Shown: positions 16,920 to 25,579, numbered from the stretch's first letter. The stretch: 64,000 nt of DNA from Candidatus Fukatsuia endosymbiont of Tuberolachnus salignus (GCF_964030845.1 NZ_OZ034983.1:1178001-1242000); one strand, 5' to 3'. The notes: generated from the letters alone by a model not told the origin. Made by a program: numbers and translations.

Positions 16920-17275
16920 GCAGAATTCCTTGCAAGTGAATTGCGATTAATGACTTCCGGTACGTTACCGAAGCGGAAGATTAATTAAGCTTTGATGTTG
17001 CGTCAGCGGGGGGGCTTTGCTTCTATTAACAAAATTAACGAATACCATCCCATCTTTGAAACAGTCACAAAGACGGCAGGCTAAAGGTGAATTTAGTTTT
17101 ATTGAAGGCGTATAGTTGCTCGCTATCTGACCATGACACGCTATGGACGTAAAAAAACCGCACTACTCGCGTATGCGGTATTCGCTAGTTAAGGGTATTT
17201 AACACCTTTAACGCAATATTCCCCGAGGCTGAATCATCATTCAACCCGTCCGGGTATAGCAAGTGTTAAGACACC
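16920..17275. other. Gap between antirepressor and rpn genes
   Basis: About 355 bp without a credible gene. It contains the terminator at 17150-17181 and, between it and rpn, a weak dyad GTTAAGGG...CCTTTAAC. A separate promoter for the antirepressor is likely here but not identified. Confidence 0.45.
17150..17181 (-). terminator. Terminator downstream of the rpn-type gene
   Basis: On the minus strand ACCGCA and TGCGGT form a stem around TACGCGAGTAG, followed by T7. It would isolate the Rpn gene from the antirepressor unless N-modified polymerase reads through. Confidence 0.75.
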
Positions 17276-18223
17276 TTAATGTAGCAATACTTCAATATTT
17301 TTAATATCTTGGTCAGAAAGTCCAGTAGCCGTTTTAATTACATCGCGATTTATCCCTCGAGAGAGAAGTTCTTTCGCAATTTTTAAGGATGCTTTTTTTT
17401 CACCCTGTTGCATGCCTTGTTGCATGCCTTGTTCCAGACCTTGTTCTATGCCTCGTTTTTCGCCCCGTTTTTCGAGTTGTTGTGTAATTGTCATAATGTC
17501 CTCACGGTAAGTGGGTGTCTGATCCACGAGCGCTTTGAAGAACTTTTCAGTATTCTTCGTTTCCCCTTGGTAGGTGATATAATAGAGCAAAGCGTGGAAC
17601 AATTCACGGTTTGTATAACCTTTATTCAATAGTTCTGCAATGGGTCCGACAATGTTTATCATATCACGCATGTAAATGTGTTTTTGCACCAGTTCCATCA
17701 ACGCCACATGGCCGTGTGTCATGATTTCCTCATCAGGAATAACGCTAATATCCACCAAAGGAAACGGCTTGGTGTAGATTTCTCTGGCTAGCTCCGGGTC
17801 AACAAAACAATCCATCAAATCCCTGCTGTAAGGATAGGGCCGCCTTTTCCCGTGATAAAACAATATCGGCACCACAATAGGTAATTTTTCGTTCGGGTTT
17901 TTGTCAAAATATTTTTGCCAAATCCCCACACAATAGCGTAATTCACGAAACGTCATCAAAAGTTTCGGGTTGCTTTGATGTTCGATAATACACTGAATGT
18001 ACGCCTTGCTGCCGTCGTTCATCTGCATTGAATAAACAATATCAGAGAAATATTGTCTCAAATTTTCATCAACAAAGGAGCAATCTTCTACTTTCAGTGT
18101 AGAAAGGTCACATTTCTCCAAAATAGCGGGCGGTAAATGTGTTTTCAAAAAGTCTCGTGCCACCTCAAGATTGCCCAAAAACTTCTTACAGAAGGCGTCG
18201 TGAGGAGAAATTATTGCTTTCAT
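17276..18223 (-). CDS. rpn: Rpn family recombination-promoting nuclease (YhgA-like)
   Basis: A 315-residue PD-(D/E)xK-type protein of the Rpn/transposase_31 family: HDAFCKKFLGNLEVARDFL at the start, catalytic-region FSDIVYSM, CIIEHQSNPKLLMTFRELRY, and PILFYHGKRRPYPYSRD. Near the C-terminus is a short repeat (EQGLEQG, MQQGMQQG) common in Rpn proteins with variable copy number. Family members cut DNA and can promote RecA-independent recombination or act in phage defence. It is located in the accessory part of the pL operon. Confidence 0.85.
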   Translation of the reverse strand: MKAIISPHDAFCKKFLGNLEVARDFLKTHLPPAILEKCDLSTLKVEDCSFVDENLRQYFSDIVYSMQMNDGSKAYIQCIIEHQSNPKLLMTFRELRYCVGIWQKYFDKNPNEKLPIVVPILFYHGKRRPYPYSRDLMDCFVDPELAREIYTKPFPLVDISVIPDEEIMTHGHVALMELVQKHIYMRDMINIVGPIAELLNKGYTNRELFHALLYYITYQGETKNTEKFFKALVDQTPTYREDIMTITQQLEKRGEKRGIEQGLEQGMQQGMQQGEKKASLKIAKELLSRGINRDVIKTATGLSDQDIKNIEVLLH

Positions 18224-18333
18224 CGCTTTATCCTAAGCTTAATATAACGACGTTTCAGAAAGGCATGCCCTGGATCATACCATCTTTGCCCCTGTTTTGA
18301 TGTTGACGACCACTTTTTTCAGTGGCGTTATCT

Positions 18334-18954
18334 TCATGCCACTTTGCCATACGTTTTAATCTGTTCGATTTCATCTTCAAGTTCCTGCAGAAATTTGCAC
18401 ACTTCGGTTTCAATTTCCTTGCCGAGTGCCTCATCAAAGTGAATGTGCTTTTTGAAGTAGGCTAATGTGTCAGGCAGTCGATTGTCATAGCTGACAAAGT
18501 CACACCATCTTCGCCCCGTACACAGCATTTGCGCGTGCATTTGCAGGCGGTATTTTTTTTCTGGTTCACCTGTTCTTATCGTTTTCAGATGTGTCCAGGT
18601 TTTTGGGCATTTGATTTCGATGAGACCATCCTCATTAACCAGTCCGTCGGGACTGGCGGCAAACCCCTTGATGGTAGGGTGGTCGACGAGCCCCACTTCC
18701 GTGACCTCTACTGCAAATTCACGCAATAGGTAAGCCTTACGCGCGACGGGTTCCAGTGCTGTCCCGTGCTTCATGTCGAGCGTGACAAAGGTGTCTTCCC
18801 GTTTCCCCGTCAGACGCTGGCAAATCAGCTCGGCCCTGTATTTTTTTCGCGTTGCGGCGTCGCCTGTTTTGACTTTTGCCATCACCTCTGCCAATTTGCT
18901 GGCCGTCACTTTGCCACATCGTGCGGCAAACCAGGCTTCTGTTCGTTGTTCCAT
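18334..18954 (-). CDS. YqaJ-type phage exonuclease (lambda Exo-like)
   Basis: A 206-residue nuclease: EQRTEAWFAARCGKVTASKL at the N-terminus, HGTALEPVARKAY, then ASPDGLVNEDGLIEIKCPK with the D...E-x-K metal site, and YRLQMHAQMLCTGRRWCDF. These are hallmarks of the YqaJ viral recombinase family. It resects double-stranded ends for annealing by the partner recombinase. The start at 18954 is preceded by GAGG. In the mature operon it would follow the SSB-like gene, but a group II intron now lies between them. Confidence 0.9.
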   Translation of the reverse strand: MEQRTEAWFAARCGKVTASKLAEVMAKVKTGDAATRKKYRAELICQRLTGKREDTFVTLDMKHGTALEPVARKAYLLREFAVEVTEVGLVDHPTIKGFAASPDGLVNEDGLIEIKCPKTWTHLKTIRTGEPEKKYRLQMHAQMLCTGRRWCDFVSYDNRLPDTLAYFKKHIHFDEALGKEIETEVCKFLQELEDEIEQIKTYGKVA

Positions 18955-19048
18955 TTTTTTACCTCGATAAATTGTCTTGTCATCAAAACGGAGAACCCCT
19001 CGTAGAGTAGGTCTCTGGTTTGACATCATCTCCCCAGCGACCTCTCGT

Positions 19049-19084
19049 CAAACCGTGCTTGCAGTTTTCCCGCACACGGCTTTC
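19049..19084 (-). ncRNA. Group II intron 2 domain V
   Basis: On the minus strand AGCCGTGTGCGG, a GAAA-type loop and CTGCAAGCACGGTTT form the domain V hairpin. Domain VI follows (GGTCGCTGG with CCAGAGACC) at about 19010-19045. Confidence 0.75.
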
Positions 19085-19106
19085 CGACTGTCTTCTTTCC
19101 ACAGCG

Positions 19107-19758
19107 TTACGACGGCACAGGTCGGGCATACCGACTCCCTTCATCTCCGGTTACGGACAGGCTGTACAGCTTAAACAGCCCGTGGTAATCGTAGAACCAG
19201 GACGGCGGGTGGTCCCTCCACCCCTTACCCCGTTTCTTGTGCTTCTTCCGCAACATGATGCAGAGTGTCCATATCGTGTAATTCGCTATGCTCAAGAAAT
19301 GCTTCCTTGAATTACCTGTCTTGAAGTAATTCCCCCATCCGCGAAGAATCGGGTTTACCTTTTCTTTCACCAATGTGGGCCAATCCCAGTGCTGCCCTTT
19401 TCGGACAACATCACGGATTTTCTGCTTAACAGACTTCATAGCCTTGGGAGTCGGATAGTAAAAGGTCTTCAACTCGCCCGTCACTTTCGATGGTTGAACT
19501 GCGAACCTGTGACCTAGAAAGTCAAACGGCTCTTTCATGGCATTAACTATCCGCGTTTTCTTGGCATTAAGCGTCAACCCAAGTCGGTCTAAGACTTTCT
19601 TGGCCTGATCCAGATAAAACTCCGGGCGCTTGCTGCACAAAATCACAAAATCGTCGGCATATCGCACGATATGAGCATCATGCGGACGTTTACCGAACGC
19701 CTTTTTCTCCCACGTCGAATCAAGCCAGTGCAGGTAGAGATTAGCGAGCAAGGGAGAA
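19107..19758 (-). pseudogene. ltrA: Group II intron RT (RT2), C-terminal part
   Basis: It resumes after the inserted element at SSPLLANLYLHWLD and contains HIVRYADDFVILCSKR with YADD, FDFLGHRF, the maturase (X) region VNPILRGWGNYFKTGNSRK and a C-terminal end without an obvious HNH endonuclease. It ends at 19107 before domain V. With the N-terminal half at 21761-22446 it would make a complete ~430-residue RT. The insertion occurs between I and S of the T-P-Q-G-G-V-I-S-P motif. Confidence 0.85.
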
Positions 19759-21420
19759 CTTACTCCGCAAACAATCTGGCAAACTTCTGCCATATGTTTT
19801 GTCTGATCCTGCTTCCAGGCTGGTATCATTCCCGGGATTCACCCGAAAAACCACCACAATTTCATCACGATAAATTTCTATCCGTTTCACCAGCGCACGC
19901 AGAATTTCTCGCTTCATCAGAAAATCGTCCGTACTCAGGCGTTCCGTGACCGCAGCAGCAAAATCCTCCACCCGGTTAACCAGTAGCAGCAACTCATGCT
20001 GGTTCTCTGTGGCCTGTTTCACCTTCACTCTCTGGCGCGCAAGTTCCGCCAGCCTGAGCGTCATCACTCTGATCCGTGGTTCAAAGTCTGTTTTGCCAAT
20101 CAGCCCTTCGGCAAAACTATCAATCAATCGGGACCGCCCCACGTTTAGCTGATTTTCTTGCTTTTTCAGACGCTCAGCATCTGCGGTCTGTCCACTGTGC
20201 TCTGACGCCTGCGTTAGACGCTGCTCATATTCTTTTTTCAGCCGTTCCGGCTCAGACAGCAGCGCAATGACCTGTGCCCAGACCGTTTCATCCAGCATGG
20301 ATGTCCTGACCTGTTTATTGTCACACACCCGAATGCCCCCAAAGCGGTAAGCATCCGTCCCAGTACAGTGGTAATAAGAATACTGCGCCCCCCCTTTTGC
20401 CGCAGATTTACTGACTTTTTTGCCATAATACGCATAGCGACAGTGGCCGCACACAGTCAGCCCCTGTAAGAGATAAGCGGCTCCCCGGCGCCCCTGTCGT
20501 GCATGTCGGCGGTTTTCTTCCAGCTGTTCGTTGACCGTCAAGAAAAGAGCGCTGTTGATGATGGCAGGCACAGGGATCCCGATGCCGTCATCCGGCTTAC
20601 TTCGTATTACTGAATAACCGTTCTTGAGGATATCTGCACTGTTGCGCGCTGCTCTCACCCGGGGACGGGGGGCGCAGTTTTTCGTTTTTCCGAACACAGC
20701 AAGTCCTTTGTAAGCGGGGTTCTTTAACATGCCCCATACCGTACTGCGGTCCCAGCCGGGTTTGCCGGTGGCGCTTTCTATGCCTTTCTCAGCCAGACGT
20801 CTGACCACACCGCCTAGACTCAGGCGCTCTATGCCAGCCCAACTAAATATCTTCCTGACCACGGAGGCTTCATGAAGGTTGACAATATACTGTGCGGGTG
20901 TCCCGTCCGGCTGCCTGCGGATATACCGATAACCGTAAGGTGCACCGGAAAGGACACCGACATTACCACAGCGTGCACCGTGAAGCTTACCACGCCGGTT
21001 GCGCTCCATAATCTTTGCCCGCTCATATTCAGCAAACATCCCCTGCATCTGCAGAAGCATCATGTCTTCCAGCGTGTCGCCGGGGGTGTGACAGATAAAG
21101 ATAACCTCCACGCCGCAGGCGCTGAACTCTTCCATCAGCAGAGCCTGATAGGCGTATTTACGGGCTAGCCTGTCGGGCGACAGGATGTACAGGCATTCAA
21201 TATCGCCTGCCGCCGCGTAGTCCCTCAGGCGCTCTAGTTGCGGGCGGATAAGTGTAGCACCGCTGACACCATCATCGATAAAGAGCATGGCGTCAGGCAA
21301 CACGTGGCCGTCCTCACGGATGCGGTCCTTGATTGCTGCAAGCTGACTGCCGATGGTGCCATTTTTTACCTGTTGCCCGGAAGAAACGCGGGCGTAGAGT
21401 GCGACCAGTGCCTTGTTCAT
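19741..21420 (-). CDS. Large serine recombinase, copy 2
   Basis: 559 residues, the same recombinase as at 4369: catalytic Ser in YARVSSGQQ, DRLAR motif, recombinase domain, zinc ribbon and coiled coil. In this copy the frame leaves the element at its right end and stops at a TAA at 19741-19743. That TAA is formed by the out-of-frame Leu-Ala-Asn codons of the interrupted RT. The protein probably catalyses insertion of its element into the RT T-P-Q-G-G site. It is overlapped by the upstream 64-residue gene by 4 bp. Confidence 0.88.
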   Translation of the reverse strand: MNKALVALYARVSSGQQVKNGTIGSQLAAIKDRIREDGHVLPDAMLFIDDGVSGATLIRPQLERLRDYAAAGDIECLYILSPDRLARKYAYQALLMEEFSACGVEVIFICHTPGDTLEDMMLLQMQGMFAEYERAKIMERNRRGKLHGARCGNVGVLSGAPYGYRYIRRQPDGTPAQYIVNLHEASVVRKIFSWAGIERLSLGGVVRRLAEKGIESATGKPGWDRSTVWGMLKNPAYKGLAVFGKTKNCAPRPRVRAARNSADILKNGYSVIRSKPDDGIGIPVPAIINSALFLTVNEQLEENRRHARQGRRGAAYLLQGLTVCGHCRYAYYGKKVSKSAAKGGAQYSYYHCTGTDAYRFGGIRVCDNKQVRTSMLDETVWAQVIALLSEPERLKKEYEQRLTQASEHSGQTADAERLKKQENQLNVGRSRLIDSFAEGLIGKTDFEPRIRVMTLRLAELARQRVKVKQATENQHELLLLVNRVEDFAAAVTERLSTDDFLMKREILRALVKRIEIYRDEIVVVFRVNPGNDTSLEAGSDKTYGRSLPDCLRSKFSLAR

Positions 21421-21760
21421 AACATTTTGCTCCGTCTAGCGGTTGAGCGGGCAGGAGCCCGGTGAGGTTTGGCCTGGGCCTGGTCGTGAGGGGTAAGCAC
21501 GTGGTGGTTAACGGGAGTCAGCTGTTCATAAACATCCGTCAGCTGGTCGTCAGAAAACCGGCTGGGCTCGAAAGTGATACGTACGTGTTGTGAAAATGGC
21601 TTCGGTTTCATTGCTGAGGGTCACTCCGTGTGCCGTTATCAGTCTCAATAACGAGGGAAAACTCAGTGATGCTCCCATCCGGATGACCAGACTTGAGGCA
21701 GCGCCGGTGAAAACGCAGGCCCCAGCTTACGCGAAAGTTTGCACTATTGTTTGCGGAGTA
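19761..21760 (-). mobile_element. Serine-recombinase element in a group II intron RT gene, copy 2
   Basis: 2000 bp, same ends as copy 1 (TACTCCGCAAACAAT inverted repeat), inserted in a different RT at the homologous codons. The flanks read GGGGGAGTGAT on the left and AGTTCTCCCTTG on the right (minus strand). The gene content is the same: the 64-residue protein and the recombinase. Together the two copies fix the element's boundaries and target. Confidence 0.85.
21417..21611 (-). CDS. Small protein of the serine-recombinase element, copy 2
   Basis: Identical 64-residue basic protein as in copy 1, overlapping the recombinase start by 4 bp. Conservation between copies is expected from recent transposition and so is only weak evidence for function. 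Confidence 0.55.
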   Translation of the reverse strand: MKPKPFSQHVRITFEPSRFSDDQLTDVYEQLTPVNHHVLTPHDQAQAKPHRAPARSTARRSKML

Positions 21761-22446
21761 ATCACTCCCCCTTGCGGCGTACCGGTCGTCTCCTTCCGGA
21801 TTTTCATCTCTTCCATCGCTCCAGCTTTAAGCCACATCTCGATCAGCTTTACAACCGAGCGATCAATGACTCTGGTTCGAACGGACAGCAGTAATTTATC
21901 GTGCGGAATTGTGTCAAAGTACGACTTCAAATCCGCATCTACCACCCAGTGGCACTTGAAATTCAGCCACTTGTAGATTTCCCGCAATGCTTGTTGTGCA
22001 TTCTTCCGAGGCCGGAAGCCATACGAGCAATCCTTGAAGGTAGCCTCAAAAAGAGGTTCGATAACAATTTTCACCGCTGCCTGAACAACACGATCTGCGA
22101 TAACGGGAATGCCTAGAGGTCTTTGCGTTCCGTCAGCCTTGGGGATGTACACCCGTTTGACCGGCAGAGGCGTGTACCTCTTTTCCATGAGTTTTGTTTG
22201 GATTTCAGCCAAGAATGACCCAACTCCAACTTCCTTTTCAATGACTTCAGAAGTCTGCTGGTCGATGCCTGGGGCACCTTTGTTGGCTCGGACTTGCTTG
22301 TAGGCCATCCATAACACATCGATCTGACACACCTTGTCATACAGCACGCCGAATTTCCGTGTTGGATTCGTCTTGGCTGCTAGGTATAACTTTCGTTGCA
22401 GTACTCGCACTCTTTCTAGCGACGTGTTTTCAGCTTTCGCAATCAC
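21761..22446 (-). pseudogene. ltrA: Group II intron RT (RT2), N-terminal part
   Basis: It starts at GTG 22446 with AGGAGG upstream. It contains VRANKGAPGIDQQT (RT domain 0/1), YTPLPVKRVYIPKADGTQRP, CSYGFRPRKNAQQAL, WVVDADLKSYFDTIPHDKL with the first catalytic Asp, and finally TTGTPQGGVI, where the 2-kb element interrupts it. The reading frame is otherwise clean, so the interruption is recent. The intron can probably no longer make its own maturase. Confidence 0.88.
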
Positions 22447-23008
22447 GTAATGCCTCCTACAAAAAATAGCATGACAGAAGCAGAGGCCCTTCTCTCCGAC
22501 GAGGTTATGTTGTCCTCATCATCAACAGTACTATGGCCTCCTCCGACTCCTCTATCCCGCGTCTATTCGAACTTCGGCGGTTACCTTATATCTTCAATTA
22601 CGCGGTGGGTTAAACCACGACGGGTAGAGGTCTCGTTCGTTCCGCTCAGTTCTATGCGCACATCCCATCCTCAATACCCCGAGTTCCCGTTCTAGCTTCA
22701 AGTGGTTAGTTAATCCACTAGAACTCGATGACCTTCGCCCCCATTCCAAAGGCTCGGCGGAACCACCCTACACCACACTCTCCCAGCATTGCCGTGTGGC
22801 TGACATTTACGAGGCTTGTTCAGGTTCACTTTCGTTACGGGCTGTGTGCTTGCGCGCGCCCACGGACTGGGTCAGGGGCAACGTTTATCCGGCGTTGCTT
22901 CCATGTTTCAGTCGCCTTCCACATGTACGCCATAGCTACGCAATCAAACTAACCAATTATTGCAGCAGGACTCGCACCTGCAAGAAACTGAGCAGCTTAG
23001 CGAACCGC

Positions 23009-23650
23009 TCAAAACGGGATGTCATCCCCGTCGTCATTAAAATCGGTAGACGGCGTCAGGTTGCTTTGTGGCAGTGAAGAGGGCATGTATAACGGCTTAC
23101 CGGGTGACGACGGAGACAGATTTGCCCTCGGTTGGCGTTCATCTTTATCCTTCAGGTTAGCCACGATTTTATTCAGGGTGGTGGCGGGTTTGCCTGCCAT
23201 TTTCTCTTGTAATGTCTGACGGGTTTGGGCGAAAAAAGGCAACTGGATATCCAAGCTGTAGGTGTCCTTGCCATCGCTTTTGGTCTTCAGTGTTTTTTGC
23301 AACACAAGTCCAATTTTCTTACCGATTAATTCGGGAGCCAGAGGGGCGTTGATGTCTTTCACGACACGGGTGAGTTGCTTAATGCCGGTACAGCCCATCA
23401 TGGCGTTGATCAGGTTGACGCCGTAGGGGTTGGGCGTGCTGTCTTTCTTTTCATAATACAGGTTCAGGTAGTGGGCTTTGCGTCCATCCTCCGTTTCGAC
23501 AGAAAATTCAATCGATTTGGCCCCACTGGGACTGGTCATGTATTTCGCTTCAGTGAGAGTGACAATATACGCGCCTGACTCACTGATAAACCCGCTTTGG
23601 CCGGCGGCGAGCGCCGCTTCTTGATGATACGTAAAGATGACCTCATTCAT
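23009..23650 (-). CDS. Phage SSB-like/recombination accessory protein (DUF669-type)
   Basis: A 213-residue protein with an OB-fold-like N-terminal half (GAYIVTLTEAKYMTSPSGAK, IEFSVETEDGRKAHYLNLYY) and an acidic C-terminal tip DFNDDGDDIPF like that of single-stranded-DNA-binding proteins. It is placed between a Sak4-like ATPase, overlapping by 4 bp, and the YqaJ exonuclease. This matches the ATPase-SSB-nuclease order of phage recombination modules. It is probably the ssDNA-binding partner. The group II intron starts 32 bp after its stop. Confidence 0.75.
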   Translation of the reverse strand: MNEVIFTYHQEAALAAGQSGFISESGAYIVTLTEAKYMTSPSGAKSIEFSVETEDGRKAHYLNLYYEKKDSTPNPYGVNLINAMMGCTGIKQLTRVVKDINAPLAPELIGKKIGLVLQKTLKTKSDGKDTYSLDIQLPFFAQTRQTLQEKMAGKPATTLNKIVANLKDKDERQPRANLSPSSPGKPLYMPSSLPQSNLTPSTDFNDDGDDIPF

Positions 23651-24330
23651 GCTGCATGTCCTTCTGTGTTGTGACCCGTATCAAGGTGGTAATAGTGGCA
23701 AACTGTGGCATCCACCCCGGCGAGGTCGTTATCAATTTCATGACTGTCGAACATCCCCATCGGGGATTTAACCGTGTCTGCGCCGTCATTTTGTGTGGTA
23801 AACACGTACCTGCCGTCTTTCACGCAGGTCCGTAACACCAGGGTAAACATGCCTTCTAGGGTGATTTTTTCATCCAGCATTTTGCCAATGGTTTTAATCT
23901 TGGTTTTGCCTGATGCGGTTTCTTCGGTGTGCGATAAAAAGTAAATACGCAGCTCAGGCGGGGTATTGTGGATCGCACTGTAGATAATATTCCAGGCGTG
24001 TCCGCCAATTTCGGTAAACTTATCATAGGACTTCTCATCCGCCCGGCGCATAAATTCATGTGCCATGACATATTGAAAGTCATCGATAATCACGATTTTT
24101 TTGCCGTAAGCGTGCGCCTTCCCAATCGCGGTCATAATGGTGTGCCAAATGTCGACGACATAGAGCGCGGTGTCGGGATTTTTTTTATCCCAGGGCAGCC
24201 ACCCTGAAGAACGAAAAGGCAGGGGTTTATTAATGGGTTGAATAAGTAAGCATGCTTTGGGATTGAGGTTGCGCAAACTGGCGGATTTGCCGGTACCCGA
24301 TTCCCCCAGTATTAATGTGGCAGTACCCAT
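23647..24330 (-). CDS. Sak4-like phage recombination ATPase (AAA_24)
   Basis: A 227-residue RecA-fold ATPase. Walker A is GESGTGKSASLRNL at the N-terminus and Walker B is KKIVIIDDFQY near residue 80. The segment SYDKFTEIGGHAWNII and a C-terminal LVLRTCVKDGRYVFTTQND strand fit the Sak4/AAA_24 family of phage single-strand annealing or strand-exchange proteins. It works with the SSB-like and YqaJ nuclease genes downstream. The start ATG 24330 lies after the AAGGAAAAAACC ribosome site. Confidence 0.8.
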   Translation of the reverse strand: MGTATLILGESGTGKSASLRNLNPKACLLIQPINKPLPFRSSGWLPWDKKNPDTALYVVDIWHTIMTAIGKAHAYGKKIVIIDDFQYVMAHEFMRRADEKSYDKFTEIGGHAWNIIYSAIHNTPPELRIYFLSHTEETASGKTKIKTIGKMLDEKITLEGMFTLVLRTCVKDGRYVFTTQNDGADTVKSPMGMFDSHEIDNDLAGVDATVCHYYHLDTGHNTEGHAA

Positions 24331-24351
24331 GGTTTTTTCCTTGGTTGTTGT

Positions 24352-24687
24352 TCAGTCTGACCCGCCGTGAGGGTCGTTTGTGCAGTATCCATAATAGACC
24401 TCATTGTATTCATCACCGTGGTAGAGCCGTTCTTTGGCTAATATCCACTTCGCTTTTGAGATAAAAATGCTGAAAAATGCCTTATCGATGTCATCGGGTT
24501 CGGTCTCATCCAAGGCGAGTGTCAAGGCCTCACTATCAAAATGGGGCAATTTTTTAAAGAGCTGAGCGATGTGCTCAAAAGTGAAGTATTTATCCCACTC
24601 TTCCGCCTGTTCATTAATGTTGTGCCAATCTTGATCACTGAACGTGTTCATTATTTTTCGTGCTTCAATAAGAGTATCGGGTGTCAT
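24352..24687 (-). CDS. Hypothetical phage protein
   Basis: A 111-residue acidic protein (MTPDTLIEARKIMNTFSDQD; HFDSEALTLALDETEPDDID). The start overlaps the stop of the preceding small gene (ATGA), indicating an operon member. No recognised domain. It lies 21 bp upstream of the Sak4-like gene. Confidence 0.6.
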   Translation of the reverse strand: MTPDTLIEARKIMNTFSDQDWHNINEQAEEWDKYFTFEHIAQLFKKLPHFDSEALTLALDETEPDDIDKAFFSIFISKAKWILAKERLYHGDEYNEVYYGYCTNDPHGGSD

Positions 24688-24815
24688 GCCAGTCGCCCTC
24701 TGCTTTTACAATACGCTTGAGACATGCGTGTATAGCCTCGCTCACTGTTAAGGAAAACTCGCTTCACACCGTTGATCATGATGATTAATGCGTGGTCTTT
24801 GATGGTAAAAATCAT
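24684..24815 (-). CDS. Small phage ORF in the pL operon
   Basis: A 43-residue protein (MIFTIKDHALIIMINGVKRV; then SERGYTRMSQAYC). It has a GAGGTG ribosome site 6 bp before the ATG and 4-bp ATGA overlaps with both neighbours. The tight coupling argues that it is a real gene. Function unknown. Confidence 0.5.
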   Translation of the reverse strand: MIFTIKDHALIIMINGVKRVFLNSERGYTRMSQAYCKSRGRLA

Positions 24816-24946
24816 GGTTCACCTCGTTGGTTGAGTATTTTTTTTAGCCAAATAAAAAGGTCGATTAATCGATTGCGTCTGTGTTTCTCCGTAGGCGTGC
24901 TATAAGGCCATAGGGTGATACGGTGTTCGCTTAAAAAATCGTTCAT
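24812..24946 (-). CDS. Small phage ORF in the pL operon
   Basis: A 44-residue basic protein (MNDFLSEHRITLWPYSTPTE; then RRNRLIDLFIWLKK) with AAGGTG upstream of its ATG and a stop overlapping the next start. It follows the N gene by 36 bp. No known family. Confidence 0.5.
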   Translation of the reverse strand: MNDFLSEHRITLWPYSTPTEKHRRNRLIDLFIWLKKILNQRGEP

Positions 24947-24982
24947 TGTTCACCTTTGTGGGTTAATTCAATAACGCCCCTG

Positions 24983-25306
24983 CTAAGCAGAAGCGGTGAT
25001 AACTTTGTTTGTCCTGCGGGTTCCTCGAACCGAAAATAACCAGGCTCTTGGCATTAGCCGGTTGTACAGGCTGTCCTGCGGCTTTTTACGTAAAGGAAAG
25101 GTCGTCGCTAGAGCAATCGCCCGATCTACCTCTGAGCGAGGTTGAGCACGCGCTATTTTTGCGTGATGGCCCACTCTCCGACCAAGGCTGTTTTCGATCG
25201 CTTCGCGAGAGATAGCCTGTGCTTTACGGCGTTGATGTCTGCGGTATTTGGCATTACCGCCATACGTTGCCTTGCGTTTCGATGGCGGGTAAATAATCGT
25301 TGCCAT
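24983..25306 (-). CDS. N: Antitermination protein N, P22-type
   Basis: A 107-residue basic protein, first gene of the leftward operon. Residues 17-33, GNAKYRRHQRRKAQAIS, match the arginine-rich boxB-binding motif of P22 N (NAKTRRHERRR pattern). The C-terminal part has RAWLFSVRGTRRTNKVITAS. A GGAGG lies 6 bp before the ATG. Upstream, at 25381-25422, are boxA and a boxB hairpin with a GACAA loop, as in P22. N binds boxB RNA and with Nus factors makes polymerase ignore terminators, allowing pL transcripts to reach int. The C-terminal half is less certain. Confidence 0.82.
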   Translation of the reverse strand: MATIIYPPSKRKATYGGNAKYRRHQRRKAQAISREAIENSLGRRVGHHAKIARAQPRSEVDRAIALATTFPLRKKPQDSLYNRLMPRAWLFSVRGTRRTNKVITASA

Positions 25307-25380
25307 AACTTACCTCCGATTGATTTCTGGATAAGCTGGTGACACAACCTATTCAGAAACCAACGGGTAAACGCCAGGGT

Positions 25381-25422
25381 GCACTTTGTCAGTGCTACCA
25401 AATCCCAAATTGTTAAAGAGCA
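25381..25422 (-). promoter_or_regulatory. nutL site (boxA and boxB)
   Basis: Minus strand: boxA TGCTCTTTAACA at 25422-25411, and 15 nt later the boxB hairpin GCACTGACAAAGTGC at 25395-25381, with a 5-bp stem and GACAA loop. The loop is the type recognised by P22 N. It precedes N by 75 bp. Confidence 0.8.
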
Positions 25423-25550
25423 TCCGCTTGAGCGGGGTAAAGCGGGTATTCTATTTCGCGAATCATTCCGATTTTCATACGCCTCGGACGGCTACTTCAT
25501 GGGCTTTCCTTGCCTGCTTCGCGTTAGTGTTTGCCGTGTTGATATACAGT

Positions 25551-25579
25551 ATTTAATACCCTGGTTATATAAATGTCAA
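25551..25579 (-). promoter_or_regulatory. pL promoter with CI operator OL
   Basis: Minus strand: -35 TTGACA (25579-25574), 17-bp spacer, -10 TTAAAT (25556-25551). The spacer holds TATAACCAGGGTATTA, identical to the sequence in the spacer of the rightward promoter at 26600-26628, so it is the likely operator for CI and Cro. Confidence 0.72.

Larger units (their letters stand above)
19007..22977 (-). mobile_element. Group II intron 2, carrying the serine-recombinase element
   Basis: The minus strand runs from a 5' GTGCGAGTCCTGC near 22977, through a ~530-nt structured leader, a split RT gene, then domains V and VI and a probable 3' end near 19007. Removing the 2-kb inserted element leaves about 1.97 kb, a normal intron size. 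It lies between the SSB-like gene (ends 23009) and the exonuclease gene of the prophage. Exact boundaries were judged by eye. Confidence 0.75.

Noticed and set aside
17400..17470. Short repeats in the Rpn gene as a CRISPR or tandem-repeat locus
   Set aside because: The repeats are in-frame Gln/Gly-rich codons, a known feature of Rpn proteins; no spacers. No CRISPR array was seen anywhere in the window.
18255..18437. 60-codon and 20-codon minus-strand frames overlapping the end of the exonuclease gene
   Set aside because: One is a shadow frame; the other (starting at the ATGA of the exonuclease stop) is too short to support without conservation.
24983..25306. Interpretation of the basic 107-residue ORF as a shadow of the plus-strand frames at 25009-25342
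   Set aside because: The minus frame has a GGAGG ribosome site, an N-type arginine-rich motif and an upstream nut site; the plus frames have none of these.
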